Shown here in pieces: positions 17,480-25,731 of a stretch of 64,000 nt of DNA. Under the pieces are notes generated by a model. That model saw only the letters and a program-made list of their open reading frames with translations, had not been told where the DNA came from and searched no databases. The stretch comes from Arcobacter venerupis. Its GTDB lineage: Bacteria > Campylobacterota > Campylobacteria > Campylobacterales > Arcobacteraceae. The stretch is taken from assembly GCF_013201665.1 (NCBI RefSeq), contig NZ_CP053840.1, positions 2,356,001 through 2,420,000 on the forward strand, written 5' to 3'. How positions within the stretch are numbered: position 1 is the first letter of the stretch; each line of letters starts with the position of its first letter. The position numbers and the translations under genes were made by a program.

Positions 17480-18391
17480 ATGACACAAACAAACAAAAAT
17501 ATATTTTATTTTATGATGGTTTTAGCAATGGCTGGCTGGGGAGCATCTTGGGTAAATGCTAAAGTGCTAAGCTCATATGTAAATGAATATGAGATGATGT
17601 TTTTACGAAATATTTTTACGATGATTACCCTTGCTCCTTTTTTAATCTTTACAAAAAAGTATTTTCACACAAATAAAAAAAGCCTTTTTCTAGCTTTTAT
17701 TGCAGCTCTTGTAATGATTGTTTATTTAAAATTTTACTTTTTAGGAGTGAAATTTGGAACTGCAAGTCTTGGTGGAGCATTAGTTACAACATTAATTCCT
17801 ATAAATACTTTTATTTTTATGGCCTTGTTTTTTGGTAGAAAAATGACAAAAAAAGATGTTTTTGCACTGATAATTGGTGTTATTGGGGTTTTAACTATTT
17901 TAAATATTTGGTCTTTTTCAGTTGAACAAATATTTACAATTCATAATATGTATTTTTTAATTGCCTCTGTTTTATGGCCAATATTTACAATTATTAGTTC
18001 AAAATCGACAAAAACTTCACCTTTAGTTTTCTCTTTTTATATGTATGCATTTATGACTATTTTACTTTTAATATTTTTTGTAGAACCTACAAAAATGCCT
18101 TATGCAAGTTTTGATTGGATTTTTTGGGCAAATATTTTATGTGTAGCAGTTATTTCAACAACCTTTGCCACTTCAATATATTTTGTTGGGATTGAAAAAC
18201 TAGGTACAAATGAAGTAAGTTCATTTCTATTTTTAGTACCATTTTTTGCCATTAGTTTAAGTGTTATTTTCTTAAAGGAACAAGTAAATATTTCAATAAT
18301 TATAGGTACAATTTTGACTTTAATTGCTGTAAAAATATTAAATAATATTAAAATATTCAGAAAGAAAACTACACTTGATTCAAACAAATAA
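17480..18391 (+). CDS. EamA/DMT-family exporter, copy 1
   Basis: 303-residue inner-membrane protein with ten predicted helices in two EamA repeats. Hallmarks are WGASWVNAKVLSSYVNEYE at the first helix and FGTASLGGALVTTLIPINTF in the first repeat; LGTNEVSSFLFLVPFFAI closes the second. Members export amino acids, metabolites or drugs; the substrate here is unknown. It follows its AraC regulator and overlaps the next permease gene by 17 bp, suggesting one transcript. The paralogue is at 23995. Confidence 0.9.
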   Translation: MTQTNKNIFYFMMVLAMAGWGASWVNAKVLSSYVNEYEMMFLRNIFTMITLAPFLIFTKKYFHTNKKSLFLAFIAALVMIVYLKFYFLGVKFGTASLGGALVTTLIPINTFIFMALFFGRKMTKKDVFALIIGVIGVLTILNIWSFSVEQIFTIHNMYFLIASVLWPIFTIISSKSTKTSPLVFSFYMYAFMTILLLIFFVEPTKMPYASFDWIFWANILCVAVISTTFATSIYFVGIEKLGTNEVSSFLFLVPFFAISLSVIFLKEQVNISIIIGTILTLIAVKILNNIKIFRKKTTLDSNK

Positions 18392-19577
18392 AAAATTAAA
18401 TACCTTTACTCTTTCAGGGCTTATAATTGGACCAATTTTAGGCTCAGGAGTGATACTTCTTCCTCCCTTGCTTTACAATATGATAGGAACTTACTCTTTA
18501 ATTATTTGGGCCGTGATATTAAGTTTAGGTTTTATTTTTGCCCTTGTTTTTGGAAAACTAGCAATCATTTATCCAGGAGATGGTGGAGTTTCCCTTGCAA
18601 CAAAAGAGGCTTTAGGTAAAAAATATCAACTTTTAACCTCTTTTTATTTAATATGTGCAGTTTTTTTTGGACCAGTTGCGGTATTGTTAATTGCAGCACA
18701 ATTTATCAAACCTTTTTTTCCAAATGAATCAATAGTAAATTTGGGATTTTATGTTTATATAATTACTTATATTTTACTTTTATTAAAAATTGATTTCATT
18801 GGAAAATTGATGTTATTTGTTAGTTCTGCAATTACATTAATATTTTTTATTTCAAGTATAAATATTTTATTAAATACTACAAATTTTACTTTTGTTATTC
18901 CCTCTTTAGAGTTATCGCAAATTGGCTATTCATTTATTTTAGCCTTTTGGGCTATTGTTGGATGGGAAGTAATTGGAAACTATTCAAATGAAGTTAAAGA
19001 GACAAAAACCCTCACAAATGCTGTAATATTTTCAGCAATAATTGTATCAACAGTTTATATTTTAATGTGCCTATCAATATCTTTTGGAGATTTTCCAAAT
19101 AAAACAAGTGAAAAATTTAAATTGCTTTGGTTAATTGAACCTCTATTTAAATCTTACTCAAATGTAATAATTTCAAGTATATCTTTAGTTTTATGTGTTG
19201 GAACTTTGATTTTATTTGTTGGTGGAGTTGCACGACTTATATCATCACTAAAATTAACTACTTATACCTCAAAACATCTAGCAAATAATACGCCAATTGG
19301 TGCTTTAAATCTATTATCTATGATTTATATTATGACTCTTGTTTTTGTATATTTTAATATTTTAACTTTAGATAATCTTGTAGCTTTTGCAGATGGATTT
19401 TTTATTGCAAATGCAATTATTGGACTTATAACTGCAATTGTACTTTTTGAAAAAGGATTTTTAAAATATTGCTCAGTTCTTTTAGCTTTAATATTTTTTA
19501 TAATACTTCTCTTTTCAAATATTTTTATACTTTTGACTATTATTGCTTTATTTATATTTACCTATTTAAAAAAATAG
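18375..19577 (+). CDS. APC-family amino acid permease
   Basis: 400 residues, about 12 helices. The first helix carries the APC substrate motif GPILGSGVILLPP, followed by PGDGGVSLATKEALG and FILAFWAIVGWEVIGNYSNE typical of YjeH/YhfM-like permeases. The best start is a TTG at 18375 within the end of the upstream exporter gene; the ribosome site is weak (AGAAAG about 12 nt upstream), so the exact start is uncertain. With the exporter and AraC regulator it suggests an amino-acid transport unit. It converges on the symporter gene with 9 bp between stops, where a short palindrome (19575-19589) covers both ends. Confidence 0.85.
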   Translation: MIQTNKKLNTFTLSGLIIGPILGSGVILLPPLLYNMIGTYSLIIWAVILSLGFIFALVFGKLAIIYPGDGGVSLATKEALGKKYQLLTSFYLICAVFFGPVAVLLIAAQFIKPFFPNESIVNLGFYVYIITYILLLLKIDFIGKLMLFVSSAITLIFFISSINILLNTTNFTFVIPSLELSQIGYSFILAFWAIVGWEVIGNYSNEVKETKTLTNAVIFSAIIVSTVYILMCLSISFGDFPNKTSEKFKLLWLIEPLFKSYSNVIISSISLVLCVGTLILFVGGVARLISSLKLTTYTSKHLANNTPIGALNLLSMIYIMTLVFVYFNILTLDNLVAFADGFFIANAIIGLITAIVLFEKGFLKYCSVLLALIFFIILLFSNIFILLTIIALFIFTYLKK

Positions 19578-19586
19578 TATTAAATA

Positions 19587-20888
19587 CTACTTTTGCGCTT
19601 GAACCAAATTATTTGCACTTTTTTCACTTGTATTTGAAAAACCTGTTAGCTTTTTCATAACCAAAGTTGCAGTTAAATCTCCTGTAACATTTATTGTGGT
19701 TCTGCACATATCAAGAATTCTATCAACTCCTAAAATAAGTGCAATTCCCTCAACTGGAACTCCAATTCCCTGTAAAATCGTAGCAAGGATAACAATACCA
19801 ACTCCTGGAGTACTTGGAGCTCCAATAGAAGCTCCAACTGTTGTTAAAGCTAAAATTACTACTTCAACTAAAGATAAATCAAGTCCATAAAGTTGAGTTA
19901 AAAAAATAGCTGCACATACTTGATAAATTGCTGTGCCATCCATGTTTACAGTTGCTCCCAAAGGTATTACAAATTTTGAAATAGTTGTTGGAACATTTAG
20001 TTTCTCTTCTGCTGTTTTCATTGATAATGGCATTACAGCTGCTGAGCTTGAAGTTGAAAAAGCCATTAATTGAACTTCTCTGATTTTACTCAAGAAATCA
20101 AAGGGTTTTATGTTTGCAACAAAATATACAATTGTCAAATAAAAACATAAAAGCAATAACAATCCTGAAATTACCGTTAAAACATACATAGACATAGAAG
20201 ATATGGCATCAAAACCAATCTTGATAGTAATATTACATAAAAGTCCAAATACAGCATAAGGTGCTAGTTTCATAGCCCAATCTACTACTTTCATAGAAAA
20301 AGCCTGCATTGATTTTGCTAAATCTTTCATTGGTCTTGCATCTTCATCATCAATATTCATCAAAGCAACGCCTATGAATATTGCCAAGATTACAAAGGCT
20401 AAAATATTTCCATCAAGTTCAGCTTTTGCTGTACTTATTGGAATTAGTCCAACTATCATATCAGGTATAGAAAGATTTAAAACAGTTTTTTCAACTGGAA
20501 CTGATGTTGTTGCAATTTGATTTATTATCTCACTTGAAACATAAGTTCCTGGATGAATTAGATAAGTTATGAAAATACCTAAAGTAACTGCAACCATAGT
20601 TGTAAGAACAAAATATGGAGCAATTTTAAGGCCTAAACTTCTTAAAATATCCACATTTCCAGCACTTGTAATCCCTAATATTATTGAACTCATTACAAGA
20701 GGAACAACAATCATTTTTATAAGTGCTAAGAAAATATTTCCACATAAAGCAACCCAAGGAGCTATAGCAAAAGCAATTTTTTCATCAACTAAAGCAAAAG
20801 CACTTGGAGATAATAAAAGACCTAAAACAATTCCTCCAATCATTCCTAACATTACTTGAAACCACAGTTGTTTTAATAAATCTTTCAT
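19587..20888 (-). CDS. Dicarboxylate/amino acid:cation symporter (GltT/DctA family)
   Basis: 433-residue DAACS transporter. Signature motifs are intact: the serine-rich hairpin FSTSSSAAVMPLS, the helix 7 motif NMDGTAIYQ, hairpin 2 GAPSTPGVGIVIL and helix 8 DRILDMCRTTINVTGD, whose Asp and Arg contact the substrate. An Arg in the MCRTT region is usual for acidic amino-acid transporters, so glutamate/aspartate uptake is likely, driven by Na+ or H+. The ATG has AAGG 7 nt upstream. Confidence 0.92.
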   Translation of the reverse strand: MKDLLKQLWFQVMLGMIGGIVLGLLLSPSAFALVDEKIAFAIAPWVALCGNIFLALIKMIVVPLVMSSIILGITSAGNVDILRSLGLKIAPYFVLTTMVAVTLGIFITYLIHPGTYVSSEIINQIATTSVPVEKTVLNLSIPDMIVGLIPISTAKAELDGNILAFVILAIFIGVALMNIDDEDARPMKDLAKSMQAFSMKVVDWAMKLAPYAVFGLLCNITIKIGFDAISSMSMYVLTVISGLLLLLCFYLTIVYFVANIKPFDFLSKIREVQLMAFSTSSSAAVMPLSMKTAEEKLNVPTTISKFVIPLGATVNMDGTAIYQVCAAIFLTQLYGLDLSLVEVVILALTTVGASIGAPSTPGVGIVILATILQGIGVPVEGIALILGVDRILDMCRTTINVTGDLTATLVMKKLTGFSNTSEKSANNLVQAQK

Positions 20889-20989
20889 TTTAAACCTTTT
20901 TTATTCTAAAAAATAGTGTATATAAACAGGAACAAAACCAAGAAAAATATTATTGATATGATTAAAAAAAGAAGTAATTGATATAGCCA

Positions 20990-21007
20990 TGGGTTCCAAC
21001 ACCCATT
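20990..21007. repeat. Short GC-rich stem-loop ATGGGT-N6-ACCCAT
   Basis: A six-base-pair inverted repeat lies in the 161-bp gap between a chemoreceptor stop and the symporter start. There is no T-run, so it is not a canonical terminator. It could be an mRNA end-stabilising hairpin or an operator for the symporter. Confidence 0.35.
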
Positions 21008-21049
21008 ACTATACCATAAAGTAAAAAATCTAGTAGAATTTAGCTTTTA

Positions 21050-22960
21050 TTATATTTGTATATTTCCTTGTTTATCTATAACTTTTACTTTTACACTATC
21101 TTTTCCAATAAATTCTTTATCATTTGCATTTTTCACAACTCTATTTGCTATAAAAAGTGTAGTTTGAGCAACTTCTTTTGTTTGTAAAGCAACATTTGCA
21201 TTTTGTTGAGTTTGTTGGTCAAGTTCTGATACAGCTGAATTTATTTGCTCTATTCCTGAAAGTTGTTCTTTTGATGAGTGTTCAACATCTTTTATTAAAT
21301 CAATAGTTTTTAGAATTGATTGATTTAGCTCTTTATAACCAACTATCATATTATTTGCTATTTGTTTTCCACCATTTGCTTTAGACGTTGCTATTTCAAC
21401 AATATTTTTTATTTCACGGGCTGCTTCTGCTGAGCGAGATGCTAAGTTTCGCACTTCTGCTGCAACTACAGCAAATCCTTTCCCTGCTTCACCAGCAGTT
21501 GCAGCTTCAACAGCTGCATTTAAAGAAAGGATATTTGTTTGAAAAGCAATTTGATCAATTACTGTTATTGCAGCATTTATTGCATTTACTTGAGTATTAA
21601 TCTCTTCCATTGCTGTTGTAGTTTCATTAGCAAGTTTTTCACCTTGAGAAGCTGAATTTATAACTTCATTTGCATAACTTGACATTTGAATTACATTATT
21701 ATTATTACTTGCAATATTTGAAGTTATCTCTTCTAATGCTGCTGCTGTTTCTTCAAGTGAAGCTGCTGCTTGTGTAGATGATGAACTTAATGTTTCAACA
21801 TTTGACATTAAAATATTTGAACTACTTTGAAGAGTTAGTCCATTTGATTTATTTTCCACAAGCATATCATTTATAATATCAGCTAGTTTATTTAAACCAA
21901 CGGTAACTTCACTACTACAACCTTTAATTCTATGTGTAAAATCAAGTTTTGAGTATTTCTCTAAAGCGAATGAAATATCATTTATATTTGTACAAACTTT
22001 TAATTGTAAATTAAATAACATTTCATTTATGTGTTCTCTTAATTTTTCCATACTTTCAGATTGAACTTTATTTTCAAGTTTTTTATTTAAATGCCCATTT
22101 TTAACTTCGTTAACTACCTCAGTAATTTCTGATAAAAATTTAGTATCTGAATCAATAATCTCTTTTGTTTTTGTAATATTTTCATTTATTACTGTTGACA
22201 TTTTCCCAAATTCATCTTGAACCCTATCATCTAATAATTGAACCACTTTTGATTCCTTATTTAAATAGGCAAAAAAAGACAACAATCCACCTTGGAAAAT
22301 TTCAAGAGAAGAAGATATTCTTCTTATTAAAATAACAAAAACTATTAAGTTTAAAATAATTATAAATAATCCTAAAATAACTAAGTTATTTTGAGTAAAG
22401 TTTATAGTATTTTCTATTTCTACAGATTTTTCACTATTTTCTTTAAGATGAACACTTATCCATTTATCTAATTTATCTGTTAGTTTTTCAGCAAAAGGAT
22501 CAAGTTCTTCCATGATTTTATTTCCTTCTTCAGGACCAAATTTCACATAAGTATTAGCCATTTTTAGCCCTACTTCATAAAATTTATTAAAATTATTTTT
22601 AAACTCTTCTAACTCTTTTACATCAGCACTTTCATTTTTGTTTTTATGTTCAAGAATCATTTTATCAAGTAAAGTATTTGCTTTTATAAAATACTCTTTT
22701 GAAATATCAAAACCATCTGAAAAACCATCTGCAGCTCTTGTTGCGGAAACATCTGTTAGCCATTGTTGTACTTGAATTACATCTTTTTCTAACTCTAAAA
22801 AGTTAAACACTGAAGGTAAAATATCATGTTCTTTTTCTTTAACTTTATTTTCAACCGATGAGAGTTGAAAAATATTAACGACTAAATTAATAGAAGCTAC
22901 AAAAAATATTAAAATACCTGACAAAACTAAAATTTTCTTAATTGAAAAATTCTTAAACAT
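21050..22960 (-). CDS. Methyl-accepting chemotaxis protein with periplasmic helical sensor
   Basis: 636 residues: TM1 (about 9-30), an all-helical periplasmic domain (about 31-190) compatible with a four-helix-bundle sensor, TM2 (about 192-213), a HAMP-like/coiled-coil linker with [18 protein letters not shown], and the signalling region with tip [20 protein letters not shown]. The ligand is unknown. The C-terminus (KQGNIQI) lacks a CheR-docking pentapeptide. AAGG lies 7 nt before the ATG. It is a single-gene unit, since the genes on both sides are separated by more than 150 bp. Confidence 0.92.
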   Translation of the reverse strand: MFKNFSIKKILVLSGILIFFVASINLVVNIFQLSSVENKVKEKEHDILPSVFNFLELEKDVIQVQQWLTDVSATRAADGFSDGFDISKEYFIKANTLLDKMILEHKNKNESADVKELEEFKNNFNKFYEVGLKMANTYVKFGPEEGNKIMEELDPFAEKLTDKLDKWISVHLKENSEKSVEIENTINFTQNNLVILGLFIIILNLIVFVILIRRISSSLEIFQGGLLSFFAYLNKESKVVQLLDDRVQDEFGKMSTVINENITKTKEIIDSDTKFLSEITEVVNEVKNGHLNKKLENKVQSESMEKLREHINEMLFNLQLKVCTNINDISFALEKYSKLDFTHRIKGCSSEVTVGLNKLADIINDMLVENKSNGLTLQSSSNILMSNVETLSSSSTQAAASLEETAAALEEITSNIASNNNNVIQMSSYANEVINSASQGEKLANETTTAMEEINTQVNAINAAITVIDQIAFQTNILSLNAAVEAATAGEAGKGFAVVAAEVRNLASRSAEAAREIKNIVEIATSKANGGKQIANNMIVGYKELNQSILKTIDLIKDVEHSSKEQLSGIEQINSAVSELDQQTQQNANVALQTKEVAQTTLFIANRVVKNANDKEFIGKDSVKVKVIDKQGNIQI

Positions 22961-23141
22961 TAAAACCCTTGAAATAAAATAAAGCCCGCATCTTATAATA
23001 ATTTTTCTTAATATTTTATCTTTTTAAACACTCAAATAAAAGGAAAGATGGGCATTCTTCTACTTCAAATAAAATAAAAAAATATTAAAATTTCTTTTGA
23101 AAATAGCAACTTTCTACTATATTTTATTTTTCATATCTTGA

Positions 23142-23152
23142 TATAATATATT
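23142..23152 (+). promoter_or_regulatory. Extended -10 CTTGATATAAT directly before the start codon
   Basis: TATAAT at 23142-23147 ends 5 nt before the ATG at 23153, matching the arrangement at the paralogue at 16636. No ribosome site is seen, so a leaderless transcript is predicted. Confidence 0.45.
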
Positions 23153-23950
23153 ATGAAACTAAAATCTTTAAGTAATACTTTTTTTGAAAATGTTACAAAT
23201 TCACATAGTGAATTTAAAAAACATTTCCATGATACTTATACTATTGGATTAACCCATGAAGGCTTATTTAAATCTATTCATGAAAATAATATTAATCTAT
23301 CATACAAAAATTCAACCAAAGTAATAAATCCAGGAGAAATGCACGGAGGAAACTCAAACTCATGGAAATATACAAACTTTTATCCATCAATTGAATTAGT
23401 AAGCGCGATTTACGAACAAATATTTTTTGAAAAAAAAATTCCTATTTTTACAGAACATATTATTGAAGATTTGAATTTATACAAACTTTTATATAGTTTT
23501 TTTTTAAGTGCTTTAAAAAATGAAGATGAAATGATAGTTGAGACATATTTAATATCCAGCTTATCTTATTTGATAAAAAACTATACTTTTACAACTTTAA
23601 AAGAGCCTAAATTTAACAATAATATAATTCTTGAAAATTCTATAACTTATATAAAAGATTGTTTAGAAACAAATATTTCATTGGATGAATTAGCACTTAA
23701 TTCAAGTCTTAGTAAATACCATTTTTTAAGAATTTTTAAAAATTCAACTGGAATTACTCCTCATCAATATATTTTAAATCAAAAAATTGAAAGAAGTAAA
23801 GAACTTATATTAAAAGGTATGAACCTTTCAGAAGTTGCTTTTAATTTGGGATTTAATGATCAATCTCATTTTATTAAAACCTTCAAAAAAACCTATGGTT
23901 ATGTACCAAGTCAACTAAAACAAAAAAGCAATTTTTTACTATACAAATAA
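23153..23950 (+). CDS. AraC-family transcriptional regulator, copy 2
   Basis: 265-residue paralogue of the regulator at 16636, sharing the sensing-domain signature (HFHDTYTIGLTHEG, VINPGEMHGG) and the double helix-turn-helix (LSKYHFLRIFKNSTGITPHQ; GFNDQSHFIKTFKKTYGYVP). It precedes a paralogous DMT exporter by 44 bp. The putative leaderless promoter is also shared with copy 1. The duplication covers regulator plus exporter; the APC permease beside copy 1 has no counterpart here. The two copies probably sense different but related compounds. Confidence 0.9.
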   Translation: MKLKSLSNTFFENVTNSHSEFKKHFHDTYTIGLTHEGLFKSIHENNINLSYKNSTKVINPGEMHGGNSNSWKYTNFYPSIELVSAIYEQIFFEKKIPIFTEHIIEDLNLYKLLYSFFLSALKNEDEMIVETYLISSLSYLIKNYTFTTLKEPKFNNNIILENSITYIKDCLETNISLDELALNSSLSKYHFLRIFKNSTGITPHQYILNQKIERSKELILKGMNLSEVAFNLGFNDQSHFIKTFKKTYGYVPSQLKQKSNFLLYK

Positions 23951-23994
23951 CTTCTCTAGTTGATACAATCCTTCATCAAATTAGAAAGATTAAA

Positions 23995-24882
23995 ATGAGC
24001 GAAAAAAACAAAAATATTTTTTATGCCTTTATGTTTCTTGCAATGGCAGGATGGGGATTATCTTGGGTTAGTGCAAAAGTTTTAAGTGCTTATATAAATG
24101 AGTATGAAATGATATTTTTTAGAAATATATTTACAGTGATTACTCTTCTTCCTGTTTTATTATTTACCAAAAAGAGTTTTTATATAAACCTAAAAAGTTT
24201 TATTTTAGTTCTTGTGGCATCAGTTGTAATGATAGCTTATATGAAATGCTTTTTTTTAGGAACAAAATTTGGAACAGCAAGTCTTGGTGGTGCATTGGTT
24301 ACAACTATGATTCCTATAAATACCTTTATAATTATGGCTTTATTTTTTGGAAAAAAAATAGAAAAGAAAGATATTTTTGCTTTGATTCTTGGAGCTCTTG
24401 GAGTTTTTACAATGTTAAATATTTGGTCTTTTTCCCATGAGGAAATATTTTCACAAAAAAATATTTATTTTGTATTAGCTTCTATTCTTTGGCCAATTCT
24501 TACAATTGTAAGTTCAAAAGCTACAAAAATTTCACCTATGGTTTTTACCTTTTATATGTATGTAATTACAACTATAATGGTTATGGTATTTTTTGTTGAT
24601 GTGCCAAATATAAATTATAAAGAGTTTGATTGGATTTTTTGGTTAAATGTTCTTTCAATATCAATTATTTCAACAACATTTGCAACAACTCTATATTTTG
24701 TAGGAATTGAAAAACTAGGAACAAATGAAGTGAGTTCCTTTATTTTCTTAGTTCCTTTATTTGCCATTATTTTAAGTGTAATTTTCTTGAAAGAGAATAT
24801 AAGTTTATCTATAATTGGGGGAACTATATTAACTCTAATTGCCGTAAAAATTCTAAATAATATAAAAATTTTCAAGAAATAA
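23995..24882 (+). CDS. EamA/DMT-family exporter, copy 2
   Basis: 295-residue, ten-helix transporter closely resembling that at 17480: WGLSWVSAKVLSAYINEYE, FGTASLGGALVTTMIPINTF and LGTNEVSSFIFLVPLFAI match almost residue for residue. It presumably exports a metabolite under control of the adjacent AraC copy 2. A strong hairpin terminator follows immediately after the stop codon. Substrate is unknown. Confidence 0.9.
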   Translation: MSEKNKNIFYAFMFLAMAGWGLSWVSAKVLSAYINEYEMIFFRNIFTVITLLPVLLFTKKSFYINLKSFILVLVASVVMIAYMKCFFLGTKFGTASLGGALVTTMIPINTFIIMALFFGKKIEKKDIFALILGALGVFTMLNIWSFSHEEIFSQKNIYFVLASILWPILTIVSSKATKISPMVFTFYMYVITTIMVMVFFVDVPNINYKEFDWIFWLNVLSISIISTTFATTLYFVGIEKLGTNEVSSFIFLVPLFAIILSVIFLKENISLSIIGGTILTLIAVKILNNIKIFKK

Positions 24883-24917
24883 AAATAGCAAAAAACTATA
24901 GTTTTTTGCTATTTTTT
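24881..24917. terminator. Bidirectional intrinsic terminator
   Basis: A perfect stem of about 16 bp (core ATAGCAAAAAAC pairing with GTTTTTTGCTAT), loop TATA, with an A-run on the left and T-run on the right. It sits between the convergent exporter and SDR genes and can end transcription from both sides. Confidence 0.85.
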
Positions 24918-24921
24918 AATC

Positions 24922-25626
24922 TTATCTAGGATATGAACAATTATTTATATCTAAACAAATTCCATTTATATACTCTGGACAATCTGTTGCTAACCAAACA
25001 ATAGCTTTTGCAACTTCTTCCGGTGTTGCGAATCTTCCAGTTGCTACTGTTTTTTTGAATTCTGCTTTTCTTTCTTCTGAATTATCTTTTTGCATATCAG
25101 TTTCAGTTGGACTTGGAGCAACACAATTTACAGTTATACCGTGACTTCCTAACATTTTTCCATAGATTTTTGTAGCATTTATAAGTCCTGCTTTTGCAAT
25201 TCCATACCAAACATCTGGATGACCGATTTGTCCAGCAATTGAGGCTGTATTTACAATTCTTCCATATTTTTGTTTTTTCATATGTTCACAAAAAATATTC
25301 ATTAATTCAACTGGAGTATATAAATCCACATTCATAATGTGTTCTTTCGCTTCCTTTGGATAGTTATTATAAGTATATTTTGGTTGCATATAACCAGCAT
25401 TATTAATTAAAATATCAATATTTCCAACCTCTTTTGCAAGGGCTGGTAAACCATCTACATCCGATAAATCATATTCAATAGCCGTTACATTTTTAACTCC
25501 AACTATTGGACAAGTATCAAAATCACGTGCTACGATAATTACTTCATAACCAAACTCTAACATAGCTCTTGAAACAGCTAAACCTATACCTTTATTTCCA
25601 CCTGTTATTAAAACTTTTTTTGACAT
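24922..25626 (-). CDS. Short-chain dehydrogenase/reductase
   Basis: 234-residue classical SDR: the NAD(P)-binding TGGNKGIG motif (about 8-15), NNAG (about 80-83), catalytic Ser in NTASIAGQIG, and YGIAK (Tyr-x3-Lys). VAPSPTETDM follows the usual PG-motif position. It resembles FabG-type 3-oxoacyl reductases and sugar/alcohol dehydrogenases, but the substrate cannot be read from sequence. The ATG has GGAGA upstream. It is a single gene, divergent from the histidine kinase at 25732. Confidence 0.88.
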   Translation of the reverse strand: MSKKVLITGGNKGIGLAVSRAMLEFGYEVIIVARDFDTCPIVGVKNVTAIEYDLSDVDGLPALAKEVGNIDILINNAGYMQPKYTYNNYPKEAKEHIMNVDLYTPVELMNIFCEHMKKQKYGRIVNTASIAGQIGHPDVWYGIAKAGLINATKIYGKMLGSHGITVNCVAPSPTETDMQKDNSEERKAEFKKTVATGRFATPEEVAKAIVWLATDCPEYINGICLDINNCSYPR

Positions 25627-25663
25627 TTTATTCTCCTATTAATAATTATATTTTATAAAACCA

Positions 25664-25705
25664 TTGATTACAATCATTCTATTAAAATTTAAATTGTGTT
25701 AAAAT
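25664..25705 (+). promoter_or_regulatory. FNR/Crp-type box with class II spacing to a -10 element
   Basis: TTGAT-TACA-ATCAT (25664-25677) matches the FNR consensus TTGAT-N4-ATCAA with one mismatch. A TAAAAT at 25700-25705 starts 30 nt after the box centre, which puts the centre at about -41.5 from the expected start site, the classical activating position. The likely target is the histidine kinase at 25732. Confidence 0.45.
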
Positions 25706-25731
25706 TAATTTAACTATAAAATAGGAAATAA

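Noticed and set aside
19575-19589. Palindrome TAGTATTAAATACTA covering two convergent stop codons
   Set aside because: Only five base pairs can form with a usable loop and no T-run follows; too weak to call a terminator.
21388-21600. Leu/Gln-rich reading frame opposite a chemoreceptor signalling region; similar ones at 28092-28295, 33707-33949 and 46642-46854
   Set aside because: They are antisense shadows of the conserved receptor tip. Their recurrence only reflects the conserved sense sequence, and they lack ribosome sites.
22984-23053. Imperfect inverted repeat GCCCGCATCTT ... AAGATGGGC between a chemoreceptor and AraC copy 2
   Set aside because: One arm has an extra base and the spacer is about 50 nt; not convincing as a terminator, operator or RNA gene without further evidence.
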